The translations under genes and the position numbers were made by a program. From the NCBI GenBank assembly GCA_033763695.1, contig JANRKB010000043.1, positions 434,001-498,000 of the forward strand: 64,000 nucleotides of DNA, written 5' to 3'. This DNA comes from JANRKB01 sp033763695 (lineage in GTDB: Bacteria > Planctomycetota > Phycisphaerae > Phycisphaerales > UBA1924). A model generated the notes under the pieces. It saw only the letters and a program-made list of their open reading frames with translations, was not told the origin of the DNA and ran no database searches. Within the stretch, counting starts at the first letter, position 1. Every line of letters begins with the position of its first letter. Positions 31,873-40,766 of the stretch are shown one piece after another.

Positions 31873-34167
31873 TCAGCAGCCTGCTTCAAACGCGGCAACG
31901 AACGCGTCGAAGTCTTCGAACGTGAGGAATCCGTCGGCATTGAAGTCCGCCGCGGGCACGCCGGATTCGAAATCGTTGACGAAGTCATCAAAGTCTTCAA
32001 ACGTGAGGAACCCATCGGCGTTGTAATCGGCGGCGCAGGACGACAGGAGAATCGAGTTGCTCGTCACGCTCCCGCAGAGATTGCTCACGACGCACCTGAG
32101 CGTGACTGTTGACGATGGGAAGAGAGCGCTGAAGGCTTCGCGCTGGACGATGGCGAGCTCTTCAGACCCGGCACCGGAAGCGGTGAAGATCGTCAGGCCG
32201 TCGGCATTGCGAGTTTCGCCGTCTCCGATGCTGATCCATGTGCCGGGCGAGCCGGGTTGTTCATACTGCCAGTCCAGCAGCGGTGGGCCGCCGACGGGCG
32301 CGCGAACGGTGGCACGCGCGACGCCGGCAACAAAGTGTGTACTGCGCGGCTGGTTCGTGATGACAGGTGTCTGCACGCAATAGGACAGCCGGAGCGTGCC
32401 GCTCCACGCCTGAAGGTACCCAACGTTGCAGCCTCCGATGACGCCGAAGCCCTGCATGCCGACTCGATGAGTGCCCGCGGCCACCGGGCCGAGATCGACG
32501 ACAGGGCTTGCGTCTCCGGCCGCGAGCGCGGGCGTCGACGCGACCTCGCCGAGGTCATCGAGAAAGAAGTAGATGCCGACGTCGGAGCAGTGCGTCGGCG
32601 ACGCGATGTACTGCGCCCGGAGCGTGCCGCAGGTGCTTCTGGTGAAGAATGGGATGGAATCACACGCCTGTCCCAGCGGCGTGCACGAGGCGCCGGCCGG
32701 GATCTCGTCGGTGATCTCACCACAGCCGGAGTTGACGACGAGGGGCGCACCGGTGCTCGAGACGTCGCCCAGTGGATTGGTCGCGACGCAGGAGTAGCGC
32801 CCCGCGTCGGCATGCTGCACGTTGGTGATGGTGATCGTGGGTGTGTCGGCTCCGCTGATGACGGAGGCAGAGGGCGTTGGGCCGTTGACGAGCGGAATGC
32901 CGTTGCGACGCCAGCGCCACGCCGAAGCGGGATTGCACGACGAAACGCCGACCGAGAGCGTGACAGTGGCGCCGACTTGTGCAAGGGTGGGTTGGGGCTG
33001 GGTCGTGAAGACGGTCGGACACAGCGGCAGGTTCGTCACGACGAACTGGACATCCTGCCCGAGGTAGTTCCCCGGTCCGACCAGGGTCGAGCCACCCGCG
33101 GACATGACCGCGACGCCATCGAGGCGCCAGCCGGCCAAGTCCACGCCTCGACTGGTAAGGAACGATGCGAGCGAGATCGCCGGTTGATCGCCAATCCAGA
33201 GTGCGGCCCGACCCTCGGAGTCGCCGGGGAAGCGGGCTCGCCCGTAGAGGATTGTTGCGTTCGCGGCGGCCCCGCTGACGTACTCGACGGTCTCGCCGGC
33301 AACAGGCTGGAGGACGGAGCCGCTCGCTCCGTTCCAGCGCCACGGGCGTCGACCTTCCGAGGGCGTAGGCGCGTTGAACAGATCACACACCGCGACGACC
33401 TGCGTTCCGGCGTCGTTCACACCAATAGCGCGGTTTCCGTCGCACAGCGCCTGCGGTGATGCCCCGATATCGATCATGCCCGCGTCCGCGTTCCAGAGAA
33501 AGGCTCGATAGAAGCTCTCGCCGACGATCCAGCGTCCGTCGGGTGTCATCGCCGTGGGCTCGGCGGTGGAACTCGCAAGAATCGGGAGCGTGGTGACCGC
33601 GCCGCCGGACCAGACAACGACAGGTCTGTTGCTCTCCCCGGTGGTGGGCTCATACGCGATACCCGCGACCACGCTTGCGTTGAAGTTCGCGAGAAGCGGA
33701 TAGGCGGAGGAATACGGCACGGGCATCGGAAGAACTGAGAAGCCGCTTGCGGCGTTCCATCGAAACGGCGATGCGTTGTTGAGCGGCGTCGCGAAGCCGA
33801 CGAGCGTTACGCCGTCTCCGCTGATTCCGATCGCACGCCCATCAGACTGTCCGGGCGGCAGGCCGAGCGCCACGACCCCGGTGGCGGGGCGCCACACGCC
33901 CCATTGGGCGCTGTTACCTGCAGAGAACACCTGTGCGGCCCCGACGTTTCCGTTGGCGCTCAATGAGGTGATGCGTACCCGCGCGGAGCCGGGCGGCGGC
34001 ACAACAGGTGCGATCATGATCTGGGCCGCGAGGTCGCCGGCTGTTGCGAGAATCGTGATCGCGGCGGCGGCGACGAGGGATCTCCGCCGCTGAGCACAAC
34101 GCAGCAGGCGTGATGACCCGGGTCGACGAGTGAAAGGATGCACCGAAATGGACTTCGGGATTGTCAT
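31873..34167 (-). CDS. Secreted HAF-like/Ig-like protein with GC-type dockerin
   Basis: 764 residues, GGAGG before the ATG. A basic N-terminus and hydrophobic signal (about 28-48, ending DLAAQ) direct export. Residues about 50-380 form repeats of the HAF/beta-propeller kind (for example GRAIGISGDGVTLVGFATP and GRWIVGESFYRAFLWNAD). An Ig-like module follows (about 385-480, WRWRRNGIPL...ADAGRYSCVATN), then a Cys-rich segment and a second Ig-like part. The C-terminus has two EF-hand loops (ADYNADGFLTFEDFD, ADFNADGFLTFEDFD) and ends EAGC. It is likely cell-surface or matrix-associated; ligand unknown. The stop is joined to the TGCCCAA array. Confidence 0.8.
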   Translation of the reverse strand: MTIPKSISVHPFTRRPGSSRLLRCAQRRRSLVAAAAITILATAGDLAAQIMIAPVVPPPGSARVRITSLSANGNVGAAQVFSAGNSAQWGVWRPATGVVALGLPPGQSDGRAIGISGDGVTLVGFATPLNNASPFRWNAASGFSVLPMPVPYSSAYPLLANFNASVVAGIAYEPTTGESNRPVVVWSGGAVTTLPILASSTAEPTAMTPDGRWIVGESFYRAFLWNADAGMIDIGASPQALCDGNRAIGVNDAGTQVVAVCDLFNAPTPSEGRRPWRWNGASGSVLQPVAGETVEYVSGAAANATILYGRARFPGDSEGRAALWIGDQPAISLASFLTSRGVDLAGWRLDGVAVMSAGGSTLVGPGNYLGQDVQFVVTNLPLCPTVFTTQPQPTLAQVGATVTLSVGVSSCNPASAWRWRRNGIPLVNGPTPSASVISGADTPTITITNVQHADAGRYSCVATNPLGDVSSTGAPLVVNSGCGEITDEIPAGASCTPLGQACDSIPFFTRSTCGTLRAQYIASPTHCSDVGIYFFLDDLGEVASTPALAAGDASPVVDLGPVAAGTHRVGMQGFGVIGGCNVGYLQAWSGTLRLSYCVQTPVITNQPRSTHFVAGVARATVRAPVGGPPLLDWQYEQPGSPGTWISIGDGETRNADGLTIFTASGAGSEELAIVQREAFSALFPSSTVTLRCVVSNLCGSVTSNSILLSSCAADYNADGFLTFEDFDDFVNDFESGVPAADFNADGFLTFEDFDAFVAAFEAGC

Positions 34168-34332
34168 GGCAGGCCTCCGGCCACGCGCGCGCAGACCCTT
34201 GCAAGATTACAAGATCTTGCCACGAAGCATCAAGACCTTTCCACCCGTTTGAGGGCGACTTTCGCTCAAGGCGTGAGCTACCGCGAAAGCTGACCTTCGC
34301 GTGCCGCGGCCGTGGAGTGAGCAGCCTCGATC

Positions 34333-35931
34333 TCAGCACCCCGCTTCAAACGCGCTGACGAAGGCGTCGAAGTCTTCAAAGGTGAGGAAGCCGTCGGCGT
34401 TGAAGTCCGCGGCTGCGGAACCCGCTTCAAACGAGGCGACGAAGGCGTCAAAGTCCTCGAAGGTAAGGAATCCGTCGGTGTTGATGTCGGCGGTGCACGG
34501 GGCGATGACGGTGACAAGCACGGATTCGCTCGACACGCTGCCACAGGCGTTCTCGAAGACGACGTGGTAGAGGCCCGAGTCGGACGGCTGCGCCCCGGTC
34601 ACCCTGAGTGCTGCCAGTGAAAGGGTGCTGGGAGAGACAAGGGCATAGCCTGCACCAGTGACGCTTCCACCGCCCGAAGAGGCACCCGCGGGGCCGTTGC
34701 TGATCGGGACGCCATTGCGGAACCACTGGCATTCGACACCGACGTACCCATCGCCGCACCTGGCAACCAACTCGAAACTCTCACCGGGATAGAGAGTTTG
34801 CGGCAGAGGCTGGTAGCTGACGATCGGGATTCCGGTAAACGTGTAGCGGGCGAAGCTATTGGCAGCGATGCCGCCCGCACTCTTGAAGCGGCCGCCGACA
34901 AAGAGCTCATCGTTCGGCAATGTGGTCAGCGCGTAGGCGACGCTGTTCACGCCGTTGTTGCCAATCGGGAACCACGCAGAGCCGTTCCAGCGCGCGACGT
35001 TGTTGGCTGCGAGGGTTCCCGCGACGGTGAAGTTGCCTGCGGCGATGATGTCGCCGCCAGAGAGTTGTGCCAGATCCCACACGTAGTAGTTGCCGGTGAT
35101 TCCCGCACCCAAGGGTGACCACGTGGACCAGTTCCAGCGGGCGATTCGATTCGCGGGCGCACCGCCGGCGGCGCTGAAGAGGCCGCCCGCATAGACCTCG
35201 CCTGTTGACGTCGTGAGCAGCGCGTTGACGTCGCCATTGACGCCCGAACCCAGCGGAAGCCACATGTCTTCAAAAGGCGAGTAGCGCGCAACGTTGTTCA
35301 CGGCGACGCCGCCCGCATTGCTCATGCTGCCGCCGACGACAAGGTCCCCCCACGGCAGGGTGGCCAGTGCGTAGACATTTCCATTCACGCCCGAGCCCAC
35401 TGGTGACCACGACGAGCCATTCCACCGAGCGATGTGGCTGACGCCCTGCGTCCCGGCCGCGGTAAACCATCCCCCCGCGATCAGGTCGCCGTTGAAGTAG
35501 TTGGTGAGCGCTCGGACCTGATTGTTCAGCCCGGTCCCCAGCGGAACCCAGGCCGAGCCGTTCCAGCGGGCAATGTAGCCCCCACCCATGATTCCGGCAG
35601 CAATTAACTCTGAGTTCGGGCGCACCAAGAGCGTCAATACCGCGCTACTGGGAAAGCCCGATCCGAGCGCGGCCCATGTGCCGGTGAGAGGGTCAAACGT
35701 GGCGATGTTGTTCGTGCCAGGAACGCCGGGCACAGTGAACGCACCACCGACAACAATGACGGAAGTTCGAGGCCCCGGCCCGTCGGGATCCCAAAGCGTG
35801 GAGGCATAGATCGTGTCTGTGACGCCCGAAGTGCCCATCCACGTCGGGACGCATTGTGCCCAAGCGGCACTCGCCACGACCAGTGCCGCGATCATCGCAA
35901 GTGCCGCTGTTCGCCCGCGCGTCGAGAGCAT
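34333..35931 (-). CDS. Secreted beta-propeller-like protein with GC-type dockerin
   Basis: 532 residues with AAAGGA before the ATG at 35931. Signal peptide 1-25 (ALAMIAALVVASAAWA). About eight repeats of roughly 41 residues follow the pattern IARWNGS-x-W-x2-LG-x-G-x-NG...GD-x3-GG-x-F, typical of delta-60/Kelch-like propellers. An Ig-like segment (VECQWFRNGVPIS...SDSGLYHVVFENACG) precedes two EF-hand loops and the final EAGC. It is likely an exported structural or adhesive protein. It shares the same architecture as 36185 and 38038 and lies in the same cluster and orientation. Confidence 0.8.
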   Translation of the reverse strand: MLSTRGRTAALAMIAALVVASAAWAQCVPTWMGTSGVTDTIYASTLWDPDGPGPRTSVIVVGGAFTVPGVPGTNNIATFDPLTGTWAALGSGFPSSAVLTLLVRPNSELIAAGIMGGGYIARWNGSAWVPLGTGLNNQVRALTNYFNGDLIAGGWFTAAGTQGVSHIARWNGSSWSPVGSGVNGNVYALATLPWGDLVVGGSMSNAGGVAVNNVARYSPFEDMWLPLGSGVNGDVNALLTTSTGEVYAGGLFSAAGGAPANRIARWNWSTWSPLGAGITGNYYVWDLAQLSGGDIIAAGNFTVAGTLAANNVARWNGSAWFPIGNNGVNSVAYALTTLPNDELFVGGRFKSAGGIAANSFARYTFTGIPIVSYQPLPQTLYPGESFELVARCGDGYVGVECQWFRNGVPISNGPAGASSGGGSVTGAGYALVSPSTLSLAALRVTGAQPSDSGLYHVVFENACGSVSSESVLVTVIAPCTADINTDGFLTFEDFDAFVASFEAGSAAADFNADGFLTFEDFDAFVSAFEAGC

Positions 35932-36184
35932 GCAGTCCTTTCGTCGAGCGAGCCCCAGGTGCGTTGTACACCGCATCGGACCGGCTTGAAACGGTCGAGA
36001 CTATCGGAGGTCGCTCCACCGCACAACGGAAAACAAGGGGGAGCGCACGTCCGGAAACCGACGGTTGGAGATCGGCTCAGAGTGTGGTTTGTGCAATCGC
36101 GTCGAATCGTTGTGAGGCGCTCGGTCCGCGCGGCCAGTCTCTCGGGCGAAGCGATAACGCCAAACAATCACGCATCCAGCGCGC

Positions 36185-37758
36185 TCAGCACCCCGCCTCG
36201 AACGCGGCAACAAAGGCATCAAAGTCGGTGAAGTCGACGAAGCCATCGCCGTTGAAGTCTGCGGGGCAGGGATTCACCACAAACGAGAGACTCGCCGCGT
36301 TGCTAAGTGTGCCCGCACCGCCGCACGGGTTGGTCACGAGGCAGTCATACGAGCCGAGGTCGGCGGCCTGCACACTGGAGAGCAAGAGCGTGGGCGTGGC
36401 GGCCGAGGGGTTGGTGCCCGCACTGATGGCGACGCCGCCCTTGCGCCATTGATACGAGGGCGTGGTGATTGCGCCATTGCCGCTGTTTATGCCGCCGGTC
36501 GCGCCGCAGAAGAAGACCGGCTGTTGCCGGTGACGGTGACGACCGGCTGCGGCTGGGTGGTGATGATCGGTGCGGCGGTGCCGGGGGAGTAGCGGGCGAT
36601 GCGGTTGGCCGTAGAGCCACCGGCCGAGGTGAAAGCTCCACCGATGATGACGTCGCCGCCGGGCAAGATGGCAAAGGCGCGCACCGCGCCGTTGGTCCCG
36701 GCGCCCAGCGCGGACCATGTGTTGGTGGCGGGGCTGTAGCGGGCGATGTTGCTGGCGGGGACGCCACCGGCGCTTGTGAATGTGCCTCCGACGAGCAGAT
36801 CGCCATCGGCCAGGAGCCGCAGCGCGGAGACCACACCATCCGTTCCAGCGCCGAGCGCGGACCATGTGTTGGTGGTCGGGTTGTAGCGGGCGACGCGGTT
36901 GGCCGCATTTCCGCCCGCAATGGTGAAGGCGCCGCCGGCGAAGACCTCTCCACTCGGCAGCACTGCCAGGGCATTGACGTCGCCGTTCACGCCTGCCCCC
37001 AAGGCGGACCATGCACCGGTGGTTGGGCTGTAGCTGGCGATGCGGCTCGCGCCCGCCGTGAGGCCCACACCGGCGAAGGCCCCGCCGAGGATCACGTCTC
37101 CGCTGGGCGACAGCGCGAGAGCGTTGACGGGGCCCGAGGTTCCGTCGCCAAGCGGATTCGGCAGGTTTGACCAACGGCCGGTCGTGTGGCTGTAGCGCGC
37201 AATCCGGAACGCCGTCAGGCTGGGTGCAGCACTGGTGAAGTTGCCACCCGCAAAGACATCGCCGAGCGCACCTGGAAGTTGGACGATCGCATTGACCGCG
37301 GTTCCGGCCCCGCCGAGGCCGAAGTACAGCGGCGAGCGTGGTGTGACCGAGGGCAGATCGGTATCAAATTTGCCGATGTTGTACGAACCATCCGTCCCGA
37401 TGGCGGTGGATCCTCCAACAAGCACATCACCACCAGGCGATGTCGCCAATGCAAACGTGCTGCCCCACGGACTCGACCTCCATGTGCTGGTTGTGGGCTG
37501 GTACCGGGCCAGGCCATTGGACAGGATTCCATTGGCGGTGGTGAACTGGCCGCCCACAAAGACCTCGCCGCTGGGTGCGACAGTCAGGGCGCTGACTTGA
37601 TTGTTCAGGCCGGGGGTACCGATCCCCGGAACCCATGCTTGGGCGCATTGCGCGCGCGCCGCCGTCGGTGCGCCCAGCACGGCAGCCAACAGCAGGCCGC
37701 TGATGAACGAGTTGCGAGCCATGTGTCGCGTCGCGCGACCGGTGAACGTGAACAACAT
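36185..37758 (-). pseudogene. Frameshifted propeller/Ig-like GC-type dockerin protein
   Basis: The main frame runs from 37758 (or ATG at 37722) through signal peptide and about eight propeller repeats (NRVARYNPTTNTWSALGAG style) to a stop at 36487. The rest of the Ig-like module (QWRKGGVAIS...ADLGSYDCLVTNPCGG) and a single EF-hand with terminal EAGC continue in another frame. The break is near 36521: AACAGCCGG gives N-S-R and then loses homology, whereas inserting one C restores G-N-Q-P-V-F-F-C-G. So a single-base deletion, or a sequencing error, splits the gene. The loop reads VDFTDFDAF, unlike its neighbours. Start choice is uncertain. Confidence 0.75.
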
Positions 37759-37948
37759 GAAAACCCCCAACGAGGAAGCGGCGGGCCAACAGGCTGCCGC
37801 GCGGCAGATCGAATCCCAATCGGCCAGACTAGCCGATCGCGTCGAGCGAACAAAGCGTTTTCCGGGGTTTTCGCTGGGGGTGCGGTCTTTTGGCGCGGGC
37901 TGGTCCGTGAATACGGCGTCCGGCGCGACGAGCGGGCGCAGAAATGAA

Positions 37949-37973
37949 AACCGCCGACTGTTCGTCGGCGGTT
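37949..37973 (-). terminator. Terminator after the 38038 dockerin gene
   Basis: AACCGCCGAC and GTCGGCGGTT arms with a TGTTC loop; the minus strand continues TTTTCATTTC. The 28-base core is identical to the terminator at 40707-40731. Confidence 0.8.
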
Positions 37974-38037
37974 GGCGCGGGCGGTCGTGCGCACTCGTCA
38001 AGTCAACGGCAGACGCGCGGGCGGCGGGATCGCACGC

Positions 38038-40590
38038 TCAGCACCCCGCCTCAAACGCGGCGACGAAGGCGTCAAAGTCTTCGAACGTGAGGAAGCCGTC
38101 GGCGTTGAAGTCGGAGGCGGCGGAGCCAGATTCGAACGCGTTGACGAAGGCGTCGAAGTCCTCGAAGGTGAGGAAGCCGTCGGCGTTGAAGTCGGCGGCG
38201 CAGGGACTCGTGATCGACACTGCGGCGGGCGTGCTCGTCACGCTGCCGCAGGGGTTGGTGAAGGTGACGGTGTAGTTGCCCGCGTCGCCGGGCTGAGCGT
38301 TGGTGATGGTGAGCGTCGTGGCCGAGACGTTCGTCGGCGAGGCGAGTGTCGTCGCTGCGCCGCTGACTGTGCCGCCACCTGCGGATGCACCGCCAGCGCC
38401 ATCAACGAGCGGCACGCCATCGCGGTACCACTGGGCCGAAACGCTGGAGTATCCGTTTGCGGGCGTCGCCGAGAGGGCGATGGGTAGACCCGTGGTCGAG
38501 GCGATCGAAACAGGTTGGACGGAGATCGTGGGCGTACCGGTGAAGGAATAGCGAGCAAAGCGAGCGGCCGCCAGCCCCTCTGAAGGAAGAAAATCGCCGC
38601 ACACGGCGAGTTCGCCATTCGCAAGCATCTCCAACACGCCGCCACCGGGCGAGCCTGTCGTGAGCAACGTCCATGATGTACCGTCCCATCGCGCGACGCG
38701 CCCCGTTGACTTGGTTCCACTTGCGATGAGAGAGCCATCGGGGAGGACAACCATGCTCCGGACACTGTCAAAGACACCCGAGCCAATGTCTTGCCACAGT
38801 GTGCCGGTCCAGCGACGAACTCCAAACAGGCCGCATGTCACAAACGAGCCGTCGGGCAAGACCGCCACTTCGTAGATGTCTGAAGCGAAGCCAGATCCAA
38901 GCGGCGTCCATTGCGACCCGCCCCATCTCGCAACTTGGTGAGAGACTGTCCCGCCCGGACCCGTCGTGGCGCCCACAGCCACAAAGTCATTGTCGCCGAG
39001 GACCAGCACATCACTAACCCACGCACCAAATCCGGCTCCGATCGGGTGCCACGCCGAGCCATCCCAGCGTGCGATCGCATTCGCGCTCACGCCGCCGGCG
39101 GCGGTGAACTGACCCCCCGCGATGATGTCGCCGCTGGATGTGGTCGTGACCACATTGACCGGTCCGTTCAACCCTGATCCCAGAGCAGACCATGCCGATC
39201 CGTTCCATCGGGCCACGCGAAGCGAGGAGACGCCTCCCGCCGAGTAAAAATCTCCGCCCGCGATAACATCGCCGCCCGGAAGCGAAGTGATGCTCTTGAC
39301 GTTGCCTCCGATTCCGTTGCCCAGCGCGGTCCACGACGAACCGTTCCAGCGTGCGATCCGATTTGCCGCGATCCCGCCCGCGCCGGTGAACCATCCGCCC
39401 ACGAGAACATCCCCATCCGGCAGAGCGTGAATCGAGGTCGCGGCGTCGTTCATTCCCCGGACGAGCGCTGACCACGCTGAACCATCCCACCGAGCGACGC
39501 TGTTCACCGGTACGCCACCCGCCAGCGAGAATGATCCACCCGCAAACACGTCTCCATTCAAGAGAGGCGTAATCGTTGTAACGTAGTTGTTCGTGCCCGA
39601 GCCAAGCGCCGACCACGCGGCCCCGTTCCACTTCGCAATGCCGTAGACGGCTACGCCATCGGCCTTCCCAAAGTTGCCTCCGGCGTAGATGTTTCCGGTC
39701 GCGTCGCTGCCAACAGACCACACCTGCGTCTTGCCGAAGCCGTCACTCATGCCAGCTCCGAGCGGCGACCATGTCGTTCCGTTCCACAGAGCAACCCGAC
39801 TGCATGCGGTCGTTCCGATCTTGCCAAACTCGCCACCCGCGACGATGTTGCCGTTCGAGCGCACCGCGAGCGACAAAACGATGCCGTCGAATGCCGGTCC
39901 GACGCTCGCCCAAGAAGATCCGGTCCAGCGCGAGACTCGATTGGGTGTTGAAAAACTCCCGCCGATGACGACGTCTCCGGCGGGGAGACATGTCATGGCC
40001 AGTACGTGGCCGCCGGAAATCGGCGAGCCGAATGTTGACCACGTCGAACCGTTCCACCGGTAAACAAAGTTGAACGAGCCGGAGCCCGTAAGCAATCCGC
40101 CCACCACAAGATCGCCGTTGGGACACACGGCCATCGACTCCACAGTCTGCGGAAAGTCAGCACCGAGCGGCTGCCACGTCGCACCGTCCCAGCGCGAAAC
40201 GCGTCCGACGAGCGAACCACTCGCGGTCCGAATGTCCCCGGCGGCCACCAGTTCGTTGCTGGGTGTCACGCCCAGCGCGAACACGCTGCCGCCCAGCCCC
40301 GCGCCCAAGGCGGAGAACGTGCCAGTCGTCGGGTCATAGAGTGCGATGTTGTTCGCCGCGACGGTTCCGGCGGCACTGAAGGTGCCTGCGACGACAAGGC
40401 AATCGGGCCTGGGCCCCGGCCCGTCGGGGTCCCACGCGAGGCTTGTTCGCAGCCCAAGCGTTGCGGCTCCGGGCACGCCATCGCCCGGAAGCCATTGTCC
40501 GCCGCACGTCTGCGCACGAGATGGCGCGCATGTGATCAACGTCGCAAGCCCAACAACGACGGCGTGTGCTTTTGAGTTGGAACCCGGCAT
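38038..40590 (-). CDS. Large secreted propeller/Ig-like protein with GC-type dockerin
   Basis: 850 residues; signal peptide about 1-26 (VVVGLATLITCAPSRA). About fourteen repeats of around 41 residues follow (VARWDGSAWSALVRG, IARWNGSSWTALGNGIGG, with GGDVIAGGDF-type turns), long enough for two propellers. Residues about 690-790 form an Ig-like domain (QWYRDGVPLV...GDAGNYTVTFTNPCGS). Two loops (ADFNADGFLTFEDFD and SDFNADGFLTFEDFD) and a terminal EAGC close the protein. The weak ribosome site suggests low or regulated translation. It is the intact long relative of the frameshifted gene downstream. Confidence 0.8.
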   Translation of the reverse strand: MPGSNSKAHAVVVGLATLITCAPSRAQTCGGQWLPGDGVPGAATLGLRTSLAWDPDGPGPRPDCLVVAGTFSAAGTVAANNIALYDPTTGTFSALGAGLGGSVFALGVTPSNELVAAGDIRTASGSLVGRVSRWDGATWQPLGADFPQTVESMAVCPNGDLVVGGLLTGSGSFNFVYRWNGSTWSTFGSPISGGHVLAMTCLPAGDVVIGGSFSTPNRVSRWTGSSWASVGPAFDGIVLSLAVRSNGNIVAGGEFGKIGTTACSRVALWNGTTWSPLGAGMSDGFGKTQVWSVGSDATGNIYAGGNFGKADGVAVYGIAKWNGAAWSALGSGTNNYVTTITPLLNGDVFAGGSFSLAGGVPVNSVARWDGSAWSALVRGMNDAATSIHALPDGDVLVGGWFTGAGGIAANRIARWNGSSWTALGNGIGGNVKSITSLPGGDVIAGGDFYSAGGVSSLRVARWNGSAWSALGSGLNGPVNVVTTTSSGDIIAGGQFTAAGGVSANAIARWDGSAWHPIGAGFGAWVSDVLVLGDNDFVAVGATTGPGGTVSHQVARWGGSQWTPLGSGFASDIYEVAVLPDGSFVTCGLFGVRRWTGTLWQDIGSGVFDSVRSMVVLPDGSLIASGTKSTGRVARWDGTSWTLLTTGSPGGGVLEMLANGELAVCGDFLPSEGLAAARFARYSFTGTPTISVQPVSIASTTGLPIALSATPANGYSSVSAQWYRDGVPLVDGAGGASAGGGTVSGAATTLASPTNVSATTLTITNAQPGDAGNYTVTFTNPCGSVTSTPAAVSITSPCAADFNADGFLTFEDFDAFVNAFESGSAASDFNADGFLTFEDFDAFVAAFEAGC

Positions 40591-40706
40591 TGCCCGAGCC
40601 TAACAAGGAAGGGTCGAACCGAAAAGCGGAATGTTTGGTAGCGACAGATGACCTTCGGCGACTAAGGCGCCAAGGCCGGAACGATATCGAGCTTGCTACC
40701 AACAAA

Positions 40707-40731
40707 AACCGCCGACTGTTCGTCGGCGGTT
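40707..40731 (-). terminator. Terminator of atpA
   Basis: AACCGCCGAC/GTCGGCGGTT stem, TGTTC loop, and TTTTTG on the minus strand, 36 bases past the atpA stop. Identical in stem and loop to 37949-37973. Confidence 0.85.
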
Positions 40732-40766
40732 GAAAGGAAGACTTCGTGTTGTGATTGGTCTGCGGC

